From the NCBI RefSeq assembly GCF_024448895.1, contig NZ_JAMOIC010000003.1:62001-126000 (forward strand): DNA of 64,000 nucleotides. The letters run 5' to 3'. Of the stretch, positions 36,724 through 46,641 are shown piece after piece. The stretch is from Stutzerimonas stutzeri (GTDB lineage Bacteria; Pseudomonadota; Gammaproteobacteria; Pseudomonadales; Pseudomonadaceae). The notes below the pieces were generated by a model, which was not told the origin of the DNA, searched no databases, and was given only the letters and a program-made list of their open reading frames with translations. Numbering within the stretch: position 1 is the stretch's first letter; each line of letters begins with the position of its first letter. The position numbers and the translations under genes were made by a program.

Positions 36724-38276
36724 CACAATAGTGTCCAATCGGGTACATGAGGATGTTGTCGGCGGATCCCATCGGGCGCGGGAGCGTTGATATACAGCAG
36801 CTTAAACCCGGTGGGCGACCAATTTTTAACAGGCTTATTCCAGTGTGCGGAAATATGAATGTAATGCTGCTTTAGCAACATTTCGTCAGTGGTCGTAGTG
36901 CTGTAATCCCCTGCTGTGAAGCGGTCACAGAGCGACTTAAGATCATCCGGGATTACATAGTTAGGATCATGGTCGTCGATAGTTTCAAACCGTACGCCTC
37001 TTTGTTTTGCTAGCTCATGCATCACTCGTAAGTACACTCGCGATAGCTCCCCCCTCACTCTGCGTTTCAGCTGCAGCCCGACGTATACCCGCTTGCGTCT
37101 TGCGGCTAGGCGATCCTCCGGATTCGTAGGCAGCAGTTCAGCTTCCGGAGTGATGATCTCAAGCATTGATGCCGACCACCCTTCGACGATCAATCGATCC
37201 CTGGCTTGCATGGCATCCCGATAGATCGAAGTGGTAGTTACATCTATGTGCAGCGCTACTTCAAGGGCCTGCATGGGGCTGACCAGTACGCACTCTTCAG
37301 CTTCCTGCAAATAACCACCACCGATATCCGAGTGCGCACCAGGCAGCGTAATTTCAGTGTGATCCGGTTTCACTCGGCTTAGAGGAAAGTTGGCACGTAC
37401 TTCGTCTCGGGCTACTAGATGGATGACATCTGCGAAGTATTTCCGGGGTAGGTGCTGTTTTAGCCAGGGCGTGGTGGAACTTTGGATATTTCCCAGATTC
37501 GCTAGGCCACCGACAGAAGCAACGGTGTCGAACAGCCCAATGAATCCCATATTGATGCCGCGTTGATAACGATGAATGAAGCTCGAACTGAACGCCCTGC
37601 CGTTGTCTTGCAGCGCTCTTCTTAGGGGCCCCTCTATGCCTCGGACGATCTCGTTAGCGAAGTGCTTCGCTGCGGCGGCACCGCGACTAAAGCCAAAAGT
37701 ATCGAAAGTCAGCGAGATGATTTCACCATCTGGATGCTCTCGATTCAGGCTGTCGATCAGGTCTTTTATTCCGTCAAAGGCTTTCTGTACGCACCCGGCG
37801 ACGCCTGTATCGCCTCGGCCCGCTCCCAAGCCTAGCGCGTTATCTTTTTCACCAGCTTTAGTGCCGATACCGTCGACGTACAGTTTACGAAAGGCATGCT
37901 TTTGCTGATCGCTGCCCTCAGGTGACGGAGGAGCGTGGTACAACTCACTCAGCTTTTTTACATTGGTAGCGTCATTTCCGTAGCTGCTGCTTGGATCAGC
38001 CATATAGGGCTTGCAACTCGTATCCAGATCTTCTGGCTTTATCGGGTGATGCGCACCGCAGGCGATACCTAGCGCCGTATTGGCAGCGTTGTTCCCGGTG
38101 CCGTCGAAGAAGACACCGATGCGCAGAGCGATCTTGGTTTTCTCGGCTGGCTTCGCAGGCTGCTTGGCGTGGCGTTCGTATTCAGCCCAGCGTTGGGCGT
38201 GGATATCGACGGGTTCGACGCCTTTGAGCTCGGCGTCGCGCTTGGCTTTCGGGATGTTGGGGACGTAACCGCTCAT
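36723..38276 (-). CDS. DUF2235 phospholipase, Tle1-like type VI effector
   Basis: A 517-residue alpha/beta hydrolase of the DUF2235 family, which includes Tle1 antibacterial phospholipases. The N-terminal IALRIGVFFDGTGNN is the DUF2235 start, the nucleophile elbow is FDTFGFSRGAAAAKHFAN (GxSxG as GFSRG), GLFDTVASVG follows, and LPGAHSDIGGGYLQ carries the likely Asp/His region. There is no signal peptide, as expected for a T6SS cargo. No VgrG, PAAR or Hcp gene is near; it would be an orphan effector loaded by a distant VgrG. Base composition is less GC-rich than neighbours, suggesting transfer. The function is inferred by family and its lipoprotein partner. Confidence 0.85.
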   Translation of the reverse strand: MSGYVPNIPKAKRDAELKGVEPVDIHAQRWAEYERHAKQPAKPAEKTKIALRIGVFFDGTGNNAANTALGIACGAHHPIKPEDLDTSCKPYMADPSSSYGNDATNVKKLSELYHAPPSPEGSDQQKHAFRKLYVDGIGTKAGEKDNALGLGAGRGDTGVAGCVQKAFDGIKDLIDSLNREHPDGEIISLTFDTFGFSRGAAAAKHFANEIVRGIEGPLRRALQDNGRAFSSSFIHRYQRGINMGFIGLFDTVASVGGLANLGNIQSSTTPWLKQHLPRKYFADVIHLVARDEVRANFPLSRVKPDHTEITLPGAHSDIGGGYLQEAEECVLVSPMQALEVALHIDVTTTSIYRDAMQARDRLIVEGWSASMLEIITPEAELLPTNPEDRLAARRKRVYVGLQLKRRVRGELSRVYLRVMHELAKQRGVRFETIDDHDPNYVIPDDLKSLCDRFTAGDYSTTTTDEMLLKQHYIHISAHWNKPVKNWSPTGFKLLYINAPAPDGIRRQHPHVPDWTLL

Positions 38277-38466
38277 GCTTCTACCTGTCCTTGGTTGAAT
38301 GCCGTGAAGGCTGGTGATGGCTCGCGCGGCTGGGCATACATCCTGTCTGCAGCTGCGTGACGCATAGTAAGAAGGACGGCAATGGGGGTTTCAAGCGCGC
38401 CGTTCACAAAGCGCGCGGTTACATTGGCGGTTTCGGGCGGGCGTCCCCTGTTTCAGTGCGGCGGGC

Positions 38467-39372
38467 CTATGCCTGCTGCGCCATCCATGCGCGCGCCTCA
38501 TCCAGCAGCCAGTCGCGAAAGGCGTGCATGGCGGCTGACTCTACGCGGCGCTCGGGAATCATCAGGTGATAGGCCTGATCCTCGCGACGGAACGAGTGTG
38601 GGTGGGCGATTACCAGGCGCCCCTCGGCGAGTTCGCGCTGGATAAGGAACGGCGGTATCAGCGCCACGCCCATCTGGTGCTCGGCCGCCTGGGCCAGCAT
38701 CGAAAACAGCTCGAGACGGGGCCCGGTCATGTCTCGTGCGATCTTCATCCCAAGCGAATCGAACCACTGACGCCAGGCGTAGGGCCGGGTGGTCTGCTGC
38801 AGCAGCGGCATCTCGGCAATTGCCTGGGCGCTCAGTTCGTCGCTATCCTTTAACAGCACGGGGCTGCAGACGGGTATCGAGTGCTCCGGCATTAAAGGGT
38901 GGGCGACGGTGCCGGACCAATCCCCATCACCGAAATAGATCGCCGCATCGAACTCGGTATCCGCAAACAGGAAAGGGCGGGTGCGATTGGTCAGGTTAAC
39001 GGTGATTTCCGGGTGCAGCGCCTGGAACTGCCGCAGCCGTGGCAGCAGCCATTGCGTGCCGAAGGTCGGCACCAGCGCCAGTTCGATGGTTTGTGCACCC
39101 TGTTGGCCCATCACTGCAAGGGTGTCGCGCTCAACGGCGTCGAGTTGGGTGGCGACGCGGCGGGCATAGGACAGGCCGGCTTCGGTCAGCTTTACCCCGC
39201 GACGTGAGCGGCGGAAGAGTTCCAGCCCGAGGAATTCTTCCAAACCGCCGATCTGGCGGCAGATGGCGCTCTGGGTCAGCGCCAGTTCCTCCGCGGCACG
39301 GGTAAAGCTCTGATGTCGCGCAGCGGCTTCGAAGGCGACCAGCGCGGCGGTGCTGGGGATCTTGCGACGCAT
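38467..39372 (-). CDS. LysR-family regulator (GcvA/AmpR-like), probable gcdH regulator
   Basis: A 301-residue LysR-type regulator. The winged helix-turn-helix (1-65) has [28 protein letters not shown] and [14 protein letters not shown]. The rest is a type-2 binding-protein effector domain starting [19 protein letters not shown], with the GcvA-like [10 protein letters not shown]. It is divergent from gcdH with a 183-bp shared promoter region, the arrangement of GcdR in other pseudomonads. Its inducer is likely glutarate or a lysine/tryptophan catabolite, by context only. Confidence 0.9.
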   Translation of the reverse strand: MRRKIPSTAALVAFEAAARHQSFTRAAEELALTQSAICRQIGGLEEFLGLELFRRSRRGVKLTEAGLSYARRVATQLDAVERDTLAVMGQQGAQTIELALVPTFGTQWLLPRLRQFQALHPEITVNLTNRTRPFLFADTEFDAAIYFGDGDWSGTVAHPLMPEHSIPVCSPVLLKDSDELSAQAIAEMPLLQQTTRPYAWRQWFDSLGMKIARDMTGPRLELFSMLAQAAEHQMGVALIPPFLIQRELAEGRLVIAHPHSFRREDQAYHLMIPERRVESAAMHAFRDWLLDEARAWMAQQA

Positions 39373-39555
39373 TATGCGGCTACCTCACTAAATTGCGGCC
39401 GAAGATGCCACTCAGAATACCTCGGAGTGCGTAAACCGCACAGGTCGTTGCGAATTACTCGTTTGCTGCATCCCGCTTCAGCTTCTAGGATCAACGCATC
39501 ACCAAGCTGCATCGGGCCGCGTGCTCGCTCATCGCTAACGACAAGAGGACCAACC

Positions 39556-40737
39556 ATGGCCGGCAAAGCAAGCTTCAATTGGATCGACCCGCTGCTGCTC
39601 GATCAGCAGCTCACCGATGAAGAGCGCATGGTGCGTGACAGCGCGCAGCAGTTCGCCGCCGACAAGCTGGCACCACGGGTGCTCGAAGCCTTCCGTCACG
39701 AGCGCACCGATGCGGCGATTTTCCGGGAGATGGGCGATACCGGCTTGCTCGGCGCGACCATCCCCGAAGCCTATGGCGGCAGCGGGCTGAGCTACGTCTG
39801 CTACGGCCTGATTGCACGTGAAGTGGAGCGCATCGACTCGGGCTACCGCTCGATGATGAGCGTGCAGTCGTCGCTGGTCATGGTGCCGATCAACGAGTTC
39901 GGTAATGAAGAAACCAAGCAGAAGTACCTGCCCAAACTGGCCAGCGGCGAGTACATCGGCTGCTTCGGCCTGACCGAGCCGAACCACGGCTCCGATCCGG
40001 GATCGATGGTCACCCGCGCGAAGAAGGTCGACGGCGGCTATCGCCTGTCCGGCGCCAAGATGTGGATCACCAACAGTCCGATCGCCGACGTTTTTGTCGT
40101 CTGGGCGAAGGACGACGAAGGTGCGATTCGTGGCTTCGTGCTGGAGAAGGGTTGGGAAGGGCTGAGCGCTCCGGCGATTCACGGCAAGGTCGGCCTGCGC
40201 GCCTCGATCACCGGTGAAATCGTCATGGACAACGTGTTCTGCCCGGAAGAGAACGCCTTCCCCGACGTGCGCGGCCTGCGCGGTCCGTTCACCTGCCTGG
40301 ATTCCGCTCGCTACGGCATCAGCTGGGGAGCGCTGGGCGCTGCCGAGTTCTGCTGGCACACCGCGCGCCAGTACGTGCTCGATCGTCAGCAGTTCGGTCG
40401 GCCGCTGGCTGCCAATCAGCTGATCCAGAAAAAGCTGGCTGACATGCAGACCGAGATCACCTTGGCCTTGCAAGGCTGCCTGCGCCTTGGCCGGATGAAG
40501 GACGAAGGCACCGCGGCGGTGGAAATCACCTCGATCATGAAGCGCAACAGCTGCGGTAAAGCACTGGACGTAGCCCGTCTGGCTCGGGACATGCTCGGCG
40601 GCAACGGCATCAGCGACGAGTTCGGCGTGGCGCGGCATCTGGTCAACCTCGAAGTGGTCAACACCTACGAAGGCACCCACGACGTGCACGCGCTGATCCT
40701 CGGCCGCGCGCAGACCGGGATCCAGGCGTTCTTCTAG
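39556..40737 (+). CDS. gcdH: Glutaryl-CoA dehydrogenase
   Basis: A 393-residue acyl-CoA dehydrogenase that oxidises and decarboxylates glutaryl-CoA to crotonyl-CoA in lysine and tryptophan breakdown. The family signatures [16 protein letters not shown] and [19 protein letters not shown] are present, and [20 protein letters not shown] holds the catalytic Glu (YEGTHD). [11 protein letters not shown] is characteristic of GcdH. The start at 39556 follows AAGAGGA; the frame extends upstream through the promoter and is not coding. The CoA transferase gene follows after a repeat element. Confidence 0.94.
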   Translation: MAGKASFNWIDPLLLDQQLTDEERMVRDSAQQFAADKLAPRVLEAFRHERTDAAIFREMGDTGLLGATIPEAYGGSGLSYVCYGLIAREVERIDSGYRSMMSVQSSLVMVPINEFGNEETKQKYLPKLASGEYIGCFGLTEPNHGSDPGSMVTRAKKVDGGYRLSGAKMWITNSPIADVFVVWAKDDEGAIRGFVLEKGWEGLSAPAIHGKVGLRASITGEIVMDNVFCPEENAFPDVRGLRGPFTCLDSARYGISWGALGAAEFCWHTARQYVLDRQQFGRPLAANQLIQKKLADMQTEITLALQGCLRLGRMKDEGTAAVEITSIMKRNSCGKALDVARLARDMLGGNGISDEFGVARHLVNLEVVNTYEGTHDVHALILGRAQTGIQAFF

Positions 40738-40777
40738 CGGGACGCTGACCGACCTACGTAAAAACACCGACATCGCT

Positions 40778-40863
40778 GTAGGGTGGATGACGCTCTTTTC
40801 ATCCACCTTCACCCTGCACGGTGGATGGATAAAGCGTCAGCTACGCGCCCCGATCCACCCTAC
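40778..40863. repeat. Dispersed inverted repeat between gcdH and CoA transferase
   Basis: GTAGGGTGGAT at 40778-40788 is matched by its exact complement ATCCACCCTAC at 40853-40863. A second, inner pair (GATGAC..., CATCCAC/GTGGATG) lies between. The layout is a BIME-like long hairpin. Intergenic, 30 bp before the CoA transferase start. Confidence 0.6.
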
Positions 40864-40890
40864 GTTCACTTGAAATTCGAGGCTTCACCC

Positions 40891-42114
40891 ATGCCCGGCG
40901 CCCTTTCCCATATCCGCGTCCTCGACTTGTCGCGCGTGCTTGCCGGGCCCTGGGCCGGGCAAATTCTTGGTGATCTCGGCGCCGAGGTGATCAAGGTCGA
41001 ACGGCCGCGCACCGGCGATGACACCCGTCATTGGGGCCCACCCTATCTGAAGGATCAGGACGGCGAGAACACCTCGGAGGCGGCGTATTACCTCGCGGCG
41101 AACCGAAATAAACAGTCGCTGACGCTGGATTTCACCCAGCCTGAAGGCCAGCGGATCATCCGCGAGTTGGTCGAACAGTGCGACGTGCTGCTGGAGAACT
41201 TCAAGGTTGGCGGGCTGGCGGCATACGGGCTGGATTATGACAGCCTCAAGGTGATCAATCCGAAGCTGATCTATTGCTCGATCACCGGTTTCGGCAGTGA
41301 TGGCCCCTATGCAAATCGCGCCGGTTACGACTTCATGATTCAGGGGCTTGGCGGCTTGATGAGTCTGACAGGCCGTGCCGAGGACGAAGAGGGCGCAGGG
41401 CCGGTCAAGGCTGGCGTCGCGCTGACCGACATCCTCACCGGCTTGTATGCAACCGTTGGCGTGCTGGCCGCACTCAATCATCGCGAGCAGAGTGGCATCG
41501 GTCAGCACGTAGAGCTGGCGCTGCTGGATGTGCAGGTCGCCTGCCTAGCGAACCAGGCGATGAACTACCTGACCACCGGCGTCGCGCCCAAGCGCATGGG
41601 CAACGCACACCCCAATATCGTGCCCTATCAGGATTTCCCCACTGCAGACGGCGACATCATCCTCACCATCGGCAACGACGGGCAATTCCGCAAATTCGCC
41701 GAGGTGGCTGGCCACCCCGAGTGGGCGGCTGACCCCCGTTTCGCCAGCAACAAGGCGCGCGTCGCCCATCGCAAGGAGCTGGTGCCGATGATTCGTCAGG
41801 TCACGGTCTTCCGAACGACGGCTGAGTGGGTCGCTGTGCTGGAGCAGGCCGGAGTACCTTGCGGGCCGATCAATGATCTTGCCCAGGTCTTTGCCGATCC
41901 GCAGGTGCAGGCGCGCGGGTTGCGTGTGGACATGCCGCATCCCTTGGCCGGCAGCGTGCCCCAAGTCGCCAGCCCGATCCGGCTTTCCGAAACTCCAGTC
42001 GAGTACCGAAAGGCGCCGCCACTGCTTGGCGAGCACAGTGAAGCCGTGCTGCAGAACATGCTGAGCTTGAGTTTCGACAAGATTTTGTCCTTGCGGCAGT
42101 CGAGTGTGATCTAA
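40891..42114 (+). CDS. Family III CoA transferase (CaiB/BaiF)
   Basis: A 407-residue family III CoA transferase. The N-terminal HIRVLDLSRVLAGPWAGQILGDLGAEVIKVE is the family opening, with the catalytic Asp expected in the conserved YDFMIQGLGGLMSLTG region. It probably moves CoA from succinyl-CoA to glutarate, giving the substrate of GcdH (the mammalian SUGCT role); this follows from its place beside gcdH. The ATG at 40891 has weak ribosome-binding signal, and the upstream frame is in the repeat. Confidence 0.9.
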   Translation: MPGALSHIRVLDLSRVLAGPWAGQILGDLGAEVIKVERPRTGDDTRHWGPPYLKDQDGENTSEAAYYLAANRNKQSLTLDFTQPEGQRIIRELVEQCDVLLENFKVGGLAAYGLDYDSLKVINPKLIYCSITGFGSDGPYANRAGYDFMIQGLGGLMSLTGRAEDEEGAGPVKAGVALTDILTGLYATVGVLAALNHREQSGIGQHVELALLDVQVACLANQAMNYLTTGVAPKRMGNAHPNIVPYQDFPTADGDIILTIGNDGQFRKFAEVAGHPEWAADPRFASNKARVAHRKELVPMIRQVTVFRTTAEWVAVLEQAGVPCGPINDLAQVFADPQVQARGLRVDMPHPLAGSVPQVASPIRLSETPVEYRKAPPLLGEHSEAVLQNMLSLSFDKILSLRQSSVI

Positions 42115-42140
42115 ATCGATCCGGCGATGCGGCTCCGGCT

Positions 42141-42246
42141 GATCGCCAGCAAGCTGGCTCCTACGAAAAACCGCGGGCCAGCACTAAGTCTGATCGCCAG
42201 GGTTGATCGCACAGCCCGCCATGTAGGAGCCAGCTTGCTGGCGATC
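42141..42246. repeat. REP pair (inverted, 24 bp each)
   Basis: A 24-base unit at 42141-42164, beginning GATCGCCAGCAAGCTGGCTC, is repeated as its perfect reverse complement at 42223-42246. This is the well-known Pseudomonas REP type, found as a facing pair (REPIN-like). It lies between the CoA transferase and lemA genes. Confidence 0.85.
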
Positions 42247-42377
42247 ATGTGCACGGACGCCGTTACATCACCTCAGCCATCGCCCGAAACGGGCCGGCTC
42301 GGGCGCATAAGCTGAACTCTCTCGCCGTTCGGCCATCCCTATGGATGTACCCACATATTTTGGCGGACGAGCGAATC

Positions 42378-42986
42378 ATGCAGACGCAGCGTTATCGATT
42401 TACCTGGCAGCTTTCGGTTGTCCTGTTCATGTCCTGGCTGCTGGCCGGTTGTGGCATCAACAACATTCCGCAGTACGACGAACAGGTGAAGTCGGCCTGG
42501 TCTCAGGTCGAAAACCAGTACCAGCGCCGCGCCGACCTCATTCCCAACCTGGTGGAGACGGTGAAAGGCTTCGCCCGTCAGGAACAGGAAACCCTGACCG
42601 CTGTTACGGAGGCTCGCTCCAAGGCGACCTCCATTCAGATCAGCGCAGAGGATCTGGACGATCCCGAAAAAATGCAGCGCTTCCAGCAGGCACAGAATCA
42701 GCTGACCGGCGCTTTGAGCCGATTGATGGCCGTGTCCGAGCGCTATCCGGATCTGAAATCCAACCAGAACTTCCTCGCGTTGCAATCCCAGCTTGAAGGC
42801 ACCGAGAACCGCATCGCCGTTGCGCGCCGCGACTTCATCACGTCGGTCGAGCGTTACAACACTGAGATCCGCACCTTTCCTGGCCGCATCTGGCACACCC
42901 TGATGTACAGCGACATGCCGATCCGCGAGAACTTCGAGGCGACTACCGAGAACGCCGATCAAGCGCCGAAAGTGCAGTTTCAATGA
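42378..42986 (+). CDS. lemA: LemA-family lipoprotein
   Basis: A 202-residue LemA protein. The signal ends in the lipobox LLAGC, so it is anchored as a lipoprotein. The mature body is helical and has the LemA core: QVENQYQRRADLIPNLVETVKG, then LMAVSERYPDLKSNQNFLALQSQ and GTENRIAVARRDF. Its function is not established. The start at 42378 is chosen because the signal follows at once. It overlaps the next TPM gene by four bases (ATGA), so they form one unit. Confidence 0.92.
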   Translation: MQTQRYRFTWQLSVVLFMSWLLAGCGINNIPQYDEQVKSAWSQVENQYQRRADLIPNLVETVKGFARQEQETLTAVTEARSKATSIQISAEDLDDPEKMQRFQQAQNQLTGALSRLMAVSERYPDLKSNQNFLALQSQLEGTENRIAVARRDFITSVERYNTEIRTFPGRIWHTLMYSDMPIRENFEATTENADQAPKVQFQ

Positions 42987-43744
42987 CGCGTCCGCTTTCG
43001 CTGATCCTGGCGCTGCTCTTCTGGGCGAGCGGCGTCGCCGCCCAGGAAGTCGAGCTCCCTGCCTTGACTGGCCGTGTGGTTGATCAGGCCGAGCTGCTCG
43101 ATACTCAGGCTGAAGCCCGGCTGACCAGCATGCTCGCCGCCCATGAGCAGGCGAGCGGTGAGCAGGTGGTGGTCGTCACCGTGCCCGATCTTCAGGGCCG
43201 AAGCATCGAAGAGTATGGCGTCGATCTTGGTCGCGAATGGGGCATCGGGCAGAAAGACGAGGACACCGGCGCGCTGCTGATCGTCGCCCGCGATGATCGC
43301 CGGGTACGCATTGAAGTCGGCTACGGCTTGGAAGGGCGACTGACCGACGCGCAGTCGTCAGTCATCATCAATCGCATCATTACCCCTGCATTTCGTGAAG
43401 GTGACTTCACCCGCGGGATCACCGAAGGCGCTGCTGCGATGATTCAGGTGCTGGGTGGAGATCCCTTGCGGACCGCCGGCATGCAGCCTGCAATGCCTAT
43501 GGGCGCTCAGGAGCCCGGCGGGCTCGGCATCCTCGGCTTCTTCCTGATGCTGGTCGCCATCTTCGTGATCGGCGGGGGACGAGGCGGTCGCGGCGGCGGT
43601 GGTCGTGGTGCAGGGCGGGCGCTGCTGCTCGGCGCGTTGCTCGGAGGCATGGGGCGCGGCGGCGGTGGCGGTGGATTTGGTGGCAGTGGTTTCGGCGGCG
43701 GCGGTGGCGGCTTTGGTGGTGGCGGTGCGTCCGGTGGCTGGTGA
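42983..43744 (+). CDS. TPM-domain membrane protein with Gly-rich tail
   Basis: A 253-residue protein with a signal peptide (to about 20), a TPM (DUF477) domain (about 30-150) with GRVVDQAELLDTQAE, RSIEEYGVDLGREWGIGQ and VRIEVGYGLEGRLTDAQS, one membrane helix (about 175-195), and a tail that is almost only glycine, ending GGGGASGGW. TPM proteins of this type form the LemA-linked set; the plant relative acts in photosystem II repair. The overlap with lemA indicates cotranscription. The low-complexity tail makes any similarity search there unreliable. Confidence 0.9.
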   Translation: MTRPLSLILALLFWASGVAAQEVELPALTGRVVDQAELLDTQAEARLTSMLAAHEQASGEQVVVVTVPDLQGRSIEEYGVDLGREWGIGQKDEDTGALLIVARDDRRVRIEVGYGLEGRLTDAQSSVIINRIITPAFREGDFTRGITEGAAAMIQVLGGDPLRTAGMQPAMPMGAQEPGGLGILGFFLMLVAIFVIGGGRGGRGGGGRGAGRALLLGALLGGMGRGGGGGGFGGSGFGGGGGGFGGGGASGGW

Positions 43745-43837
43745 TGACCTTGAAGCAGCATCCATGACATCCAACTTGCCGAGCCTCACGGCGACCCATT
43801 CAGCACAACGAGTGCCTTCATCGAAGATGATTACGCC

Positions 43838-44455
43838 ATGACGTTATTGAACGAGAGCGAGTTGAAACAGGTATCCGACGCGATCGATCGGATCGAGCGC
43901 GATACAGACGCTGAGCTGGTGACCGTCCTGGCCGCTCAGGCAGACGATTACCGTTACATTCCGTTGCTCTGGGCGAGCCTGCTGGCGCTGATATTGCCTG
44001 GCGCGTTGCTGTTCTTCACCGGATGGCTGGCTGCTTGGCAACTGCTGCTGGTGCAGTGGGTGACCTTCGTCGTGCTGGCGGTGGTATTTCGCATTCCAAG
44101 CCTGACCAGTCGGCTGATTCCACGCTCGGTTCGACACTGGCGCGCGTGCAATCTGGCGCGGCGCCAGTTCATCGAGCTGAACCTGCACCATACCGTCGGC
44201 GGTACGGGGATGCTGATCTTCGTCTCCGAAGCCGAGCGCTATGTGGAGATCCTGGTGGATCAGGGAATATCCAGCCGCATCGATGACAGCGTCTGGCAGT
44301 CCATTGTCGACACCTTCACCGAAGACGTGCGCAACGGGCAGGTGCTGGAAGGCTTCCTAGGCTGTATCGAAACCTGCGGTTCGTTGCTCAAGCAACACGT
44401 GCCGGCGACTCACGAGCGCAACGAGTTGCCAAACCATTTAGTGGTTCTGGATTGA
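43838..44455 (+). CDS. Second TPM-domain protein
   Basis: A 205-residue protein with a TPM-type domain split by two membrane helices (about 42-90). The C-terminal part, VGGTGMLIFVSEAERYVEILVDQGISSRI followed by DSVWQSIVDTFTEDVRNGQVLEG, is the TPM half. It starts 93 bp after the first TPM gene. The LemA-TPM-TPM order recurs in pseudomonads. No enzyme motif is visible. Next to it, convergent, is an FtsH-like protease gene. Confidence 0.85.
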   Translation: MTLLNESELKQVSDAIDRIERDTDAELVTVLAAQADDYRYIPLLWASLLALILPGALLFFTGWLAAWQLLLVQWVTFVVLAVVFRIPSLTSRLIPRSVRHWRACNLARRQFIELNLHHTVGGTGMLIFVSEAERYVEILVDQGISSRIDDSVWQSIVDTFTEDVRNGQVLEGFLGCIETCGSLLKQHVPATHERNELPNHLVVLD

Positions 44456-44612
44456 CCGTGGCAAGAGTGCTTGAGGCTGGTCGGCTGAAGCCAGGAAATA
44501 ACTGAGTGTGGTGCGGGGTTCAGCCCGACGTGGGCTGCGTTAGCCACGAATGGCGGGGGGGTTACCCGCCTCATATGACCGCAGTGGCCGACAAGTAAAC
44601 AGGCTGAAAACA

Positions 44613-44660
44613 AAAACGGCGGAGTAGAGCGATTCACCATCGCGCTGCCTCCGCCGTTTT
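44613..44660. terminator. Bidirectional terminator between TPM and FtsH-like genes
   Basis: A perfect 12-base stem, AAAACGGCGGAG against CTCCGCCGTTTT, encloses a 24-base loop that has its own GCGAT/ATCGC stem. It has A-runs on the left and T-runs on the right (GTTTTGTTT), so it can stop transcription in both directions, matching its position between convergent genes. Confidence 0.85.
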
Positions 44661-44673
44661 GTTTCGGTCGGGT

Positions 44674-46641
44674 TCAGGCCATTCCGGGGCCTTCGTCCTC
44701 GGGTTGCTCCACGGGTGCAAGCTCAAGGAAGGGCGCGCTTTCCATCGCACTGGCCGCGACGCGGTCGATGGTGCTCATGGCATGGCCGATGATCGAGCTG
44801 ACGCTGGCCTCATGATGATGCTCGGGCAGGCGCTCAATCGCTGCCAGCACATCCTCACCCGGTACGGTCTCCTCGGCTAACAACTTGTCCGCGATCTCAT
44901 CCAGCGCGGGTCTGAGCCGCTGCAACAGCGCCATGCATTCACGGTCGAGTTGCTTGAGCAGGTTATCGGCGGCGCGAATCGAGTCACCGGAATCGAACTC
45001 GATGTGCGCGTCCCTGACGGCCTGCAGGCTGAGTAGCGAGCCGCTCGGCCCCATGCCCAGCGCACCGACCATGGAGAGGGCGATCTTGGATGCCTCCTGC
45101 AGATCCTGTCCGGCGCCAGAGGAGACTTCATGGAAGTAGAGTTGTTCGGCGCCGCGCCCGGCCAGGAGCATCTGAATGCGATTGCGCAGCTCGGATTCCA
45201 TGTGCAGACGTTTGTCTTCCACCGGGGTCACGAGGGTGACACCCAACGCCTGACCGCGCGGCAGGATGGTGACCTTCTCCACGCGACCGACCTTCAGCGC
45301 GGCGGCGACTAGTGCGTGTCCGGCTTCATGAACCGCGATGCGCTTGCGGTCGGTGGGGGACATGGGCGTCACGCCTGAGGGCTGCTCGCCAATACGGCAG
45401 GTTTCCACCGCGTCCACGAAGTGCGCCATGCTGACCGACTTGGCCGCGCCACGGGCAGCGAGCAGTGCGGCGTGGTTGACGATGTAAGCGATGGCGGCGG
45501 GCGTCAGGCCCACGGTGTTGCGCGCCAGCTGCTGGAAATCCAGATCCTGCTCAGCGCGAATCTTCGCCGCATAGAGGCGGAACAGCGCCTCGCGGTCGTT
45601 CAGGCCCGGCAGGCCGACGGCGATGGACCGGTCAAAGCGGCCTTCACGCACCAGAGCCGGGTCCAGGGAGTTGGGGAAGTTGGTCGCGCCCAGTACGAGT
45701 ACGCCGCTGGCACCGTCGAAGCCATCCATCTCGGCCAGAAACTGGTTGATGATGCGGTTGCTCTCGGCGTCGCTGGAGCGTTGCTGCTCGGCGCGCTTGC
45801 CGATGCCGTCGATCTCATCGATGAAGATGATGCAAGGTGCCTGCTTGCGTGCGGTGCGAAACAGCGCCTTGACCTTCTGGATACCTACACCGAAATACAT
45901 CGACGAGAAATCGCTGCCGGTCACCTGAATGAAGCTGGCGTTGGATTCGGTCGCCAGAGCTTTCGCCAGCTGGGTTTTGCCCGTACCCGGCTCGCCGGTC
46001 AGCAGTACTCCTTTAGGCGGGCGAGCACCCAGCGCGGCGTAAGCGGCCGGGTCGCGAAGATAATCGGTGACGTCGCTAAGCGCCTGCTTGGCCTCACCCG
46101 CGCCCACGACATCGGCAAAGCTGATGCCGCTGCCTTTACGCTGCACCTGGAAGGCCTGGCTCTTGATCGCCAGATAGGTCAGCGCGCCAAGCAATAGCAG
46201 GATGAAGGGTGCGTAAGGCACCACAGCCTTGTACCAGGGCGCCTCGCCATCGGTCTCGAACAGGGTCAGCGGGAACAGCTGCCCTTCGCTGCTGGCGTAC
46301 TGGTCGAGCATGAGCTGTGCGACACGCCCGGACTGATCCGGCACCCAGTAGCGCAGGCCGTCATCCAGGCTGATATAGACGGCATCCTTGTCCAGTGCCG
46401 CACTGGCAATAGTCGCGCCGCGCAGGTCGGCCATCAGCACGGAGAGATCGCGCCGATTGGCTTTCCAAGGTTCGGTAGAGTCCTTCAAGGCCTCGAGCAT
46501 GCTGGCCGCAGCGCCGGTTGCCGGCGTCGACGGAGCGGTCGGGCGCAACTGCCAGAACGCCACACACGCAGCGATCACCAGAAGCAGGAAAACGGAGAGC
46601 ACAGGGCCGCGGCGACCTTGTAGCAGACGTGGTGTTTTCAT
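44674..46641 (-). CDS. FtsH-like AAA+ metalloprotease (second paralogue)
   Basis: A 655-residue membrane protease resembling FtsH. Two membrane helices (about 12-32 and 150-170) flank a short periplasmic domain. The AAA+ part has Walker A (GEPGTGKT), Walker B (IIFIDEID), and the second region of homology [18 protein letters not shown]. The zinc-protease motif is HEAGH, with a likely third ligand in AGQDLQEAS. The pore motif here reads SMYFGVG instead of FVGVG. It is not near the canonical rrmJ-ftsH locus and diverges in the N-terminal part. The start at 46641 is chosen by the membrane signal. It lies convergent with the LemA/TPM genes. Confidence 0.88.
   Translation of the reverse strand: MKTPRLLQGRRGPVLSVFLLLVIAACVAFWQLRPTAPSTPATGAAASMLEALKDSTEPWKANRRDLSVLMADLRGATIASAALDKDAVYISLDDGLRYWVPDQSGRVAQLMLDQYASSEGQLFPLTLFETDGEAPWYKAVVPYAPFILLLLGALTYLAIKSQAFQVQRKGSGISFADVVGAGEAKQALSDVTDYLRDPAAYAALGARPPKGVLLTGEPGTGKTQLAKALATESNASFIQVTGSDFSSMYFGVGIQKVKALFRTARKQAPCIIFIDEIDGIGKRAEQQRSSDAESNRIINQFLAEMDGFDGASGVLVLGATNFPNSLDPALVREGRFDRSIAVGLPGLNDREALFRLYAAKIRAEQDLDFQQLARNTVGLTPAAIAYIVNHAALLAARGAAKSVSMAHFVDAVETCRIGEQPSGVTPMSPTDRKRIAVHEAGHALVAAALKVGRVEKVTILPRGQALGVTLVTPVEDKRLHMESELRNRIQMLLAGRGAEQLYFHEVSSGAGQDLQEASKIALSMVGALGMGPSGSLLSLQAVRDAHIEFDSGDSIRAADNLLKQLDRECMALLQRLRPALDEIADKLLAEETVPGEDVLAAIERLPEHHHEASVSSIIGHAMSTIDRVAASAMESAPFLELAPVEQPEDEGPGMA

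Noticed and set aside
36067-38276. Prophage or IS-borne island
   Set aside because: No integrase, transposase, tRNA or direct-repeat ends were seen around the lipase pair, despite its lower GC.
43497-43799. Minus-strand His/Pro-rich frames opposite the first TPM gene
   Set aside because: They are the antisense of the poly-glycine tail; low complexity explains them.
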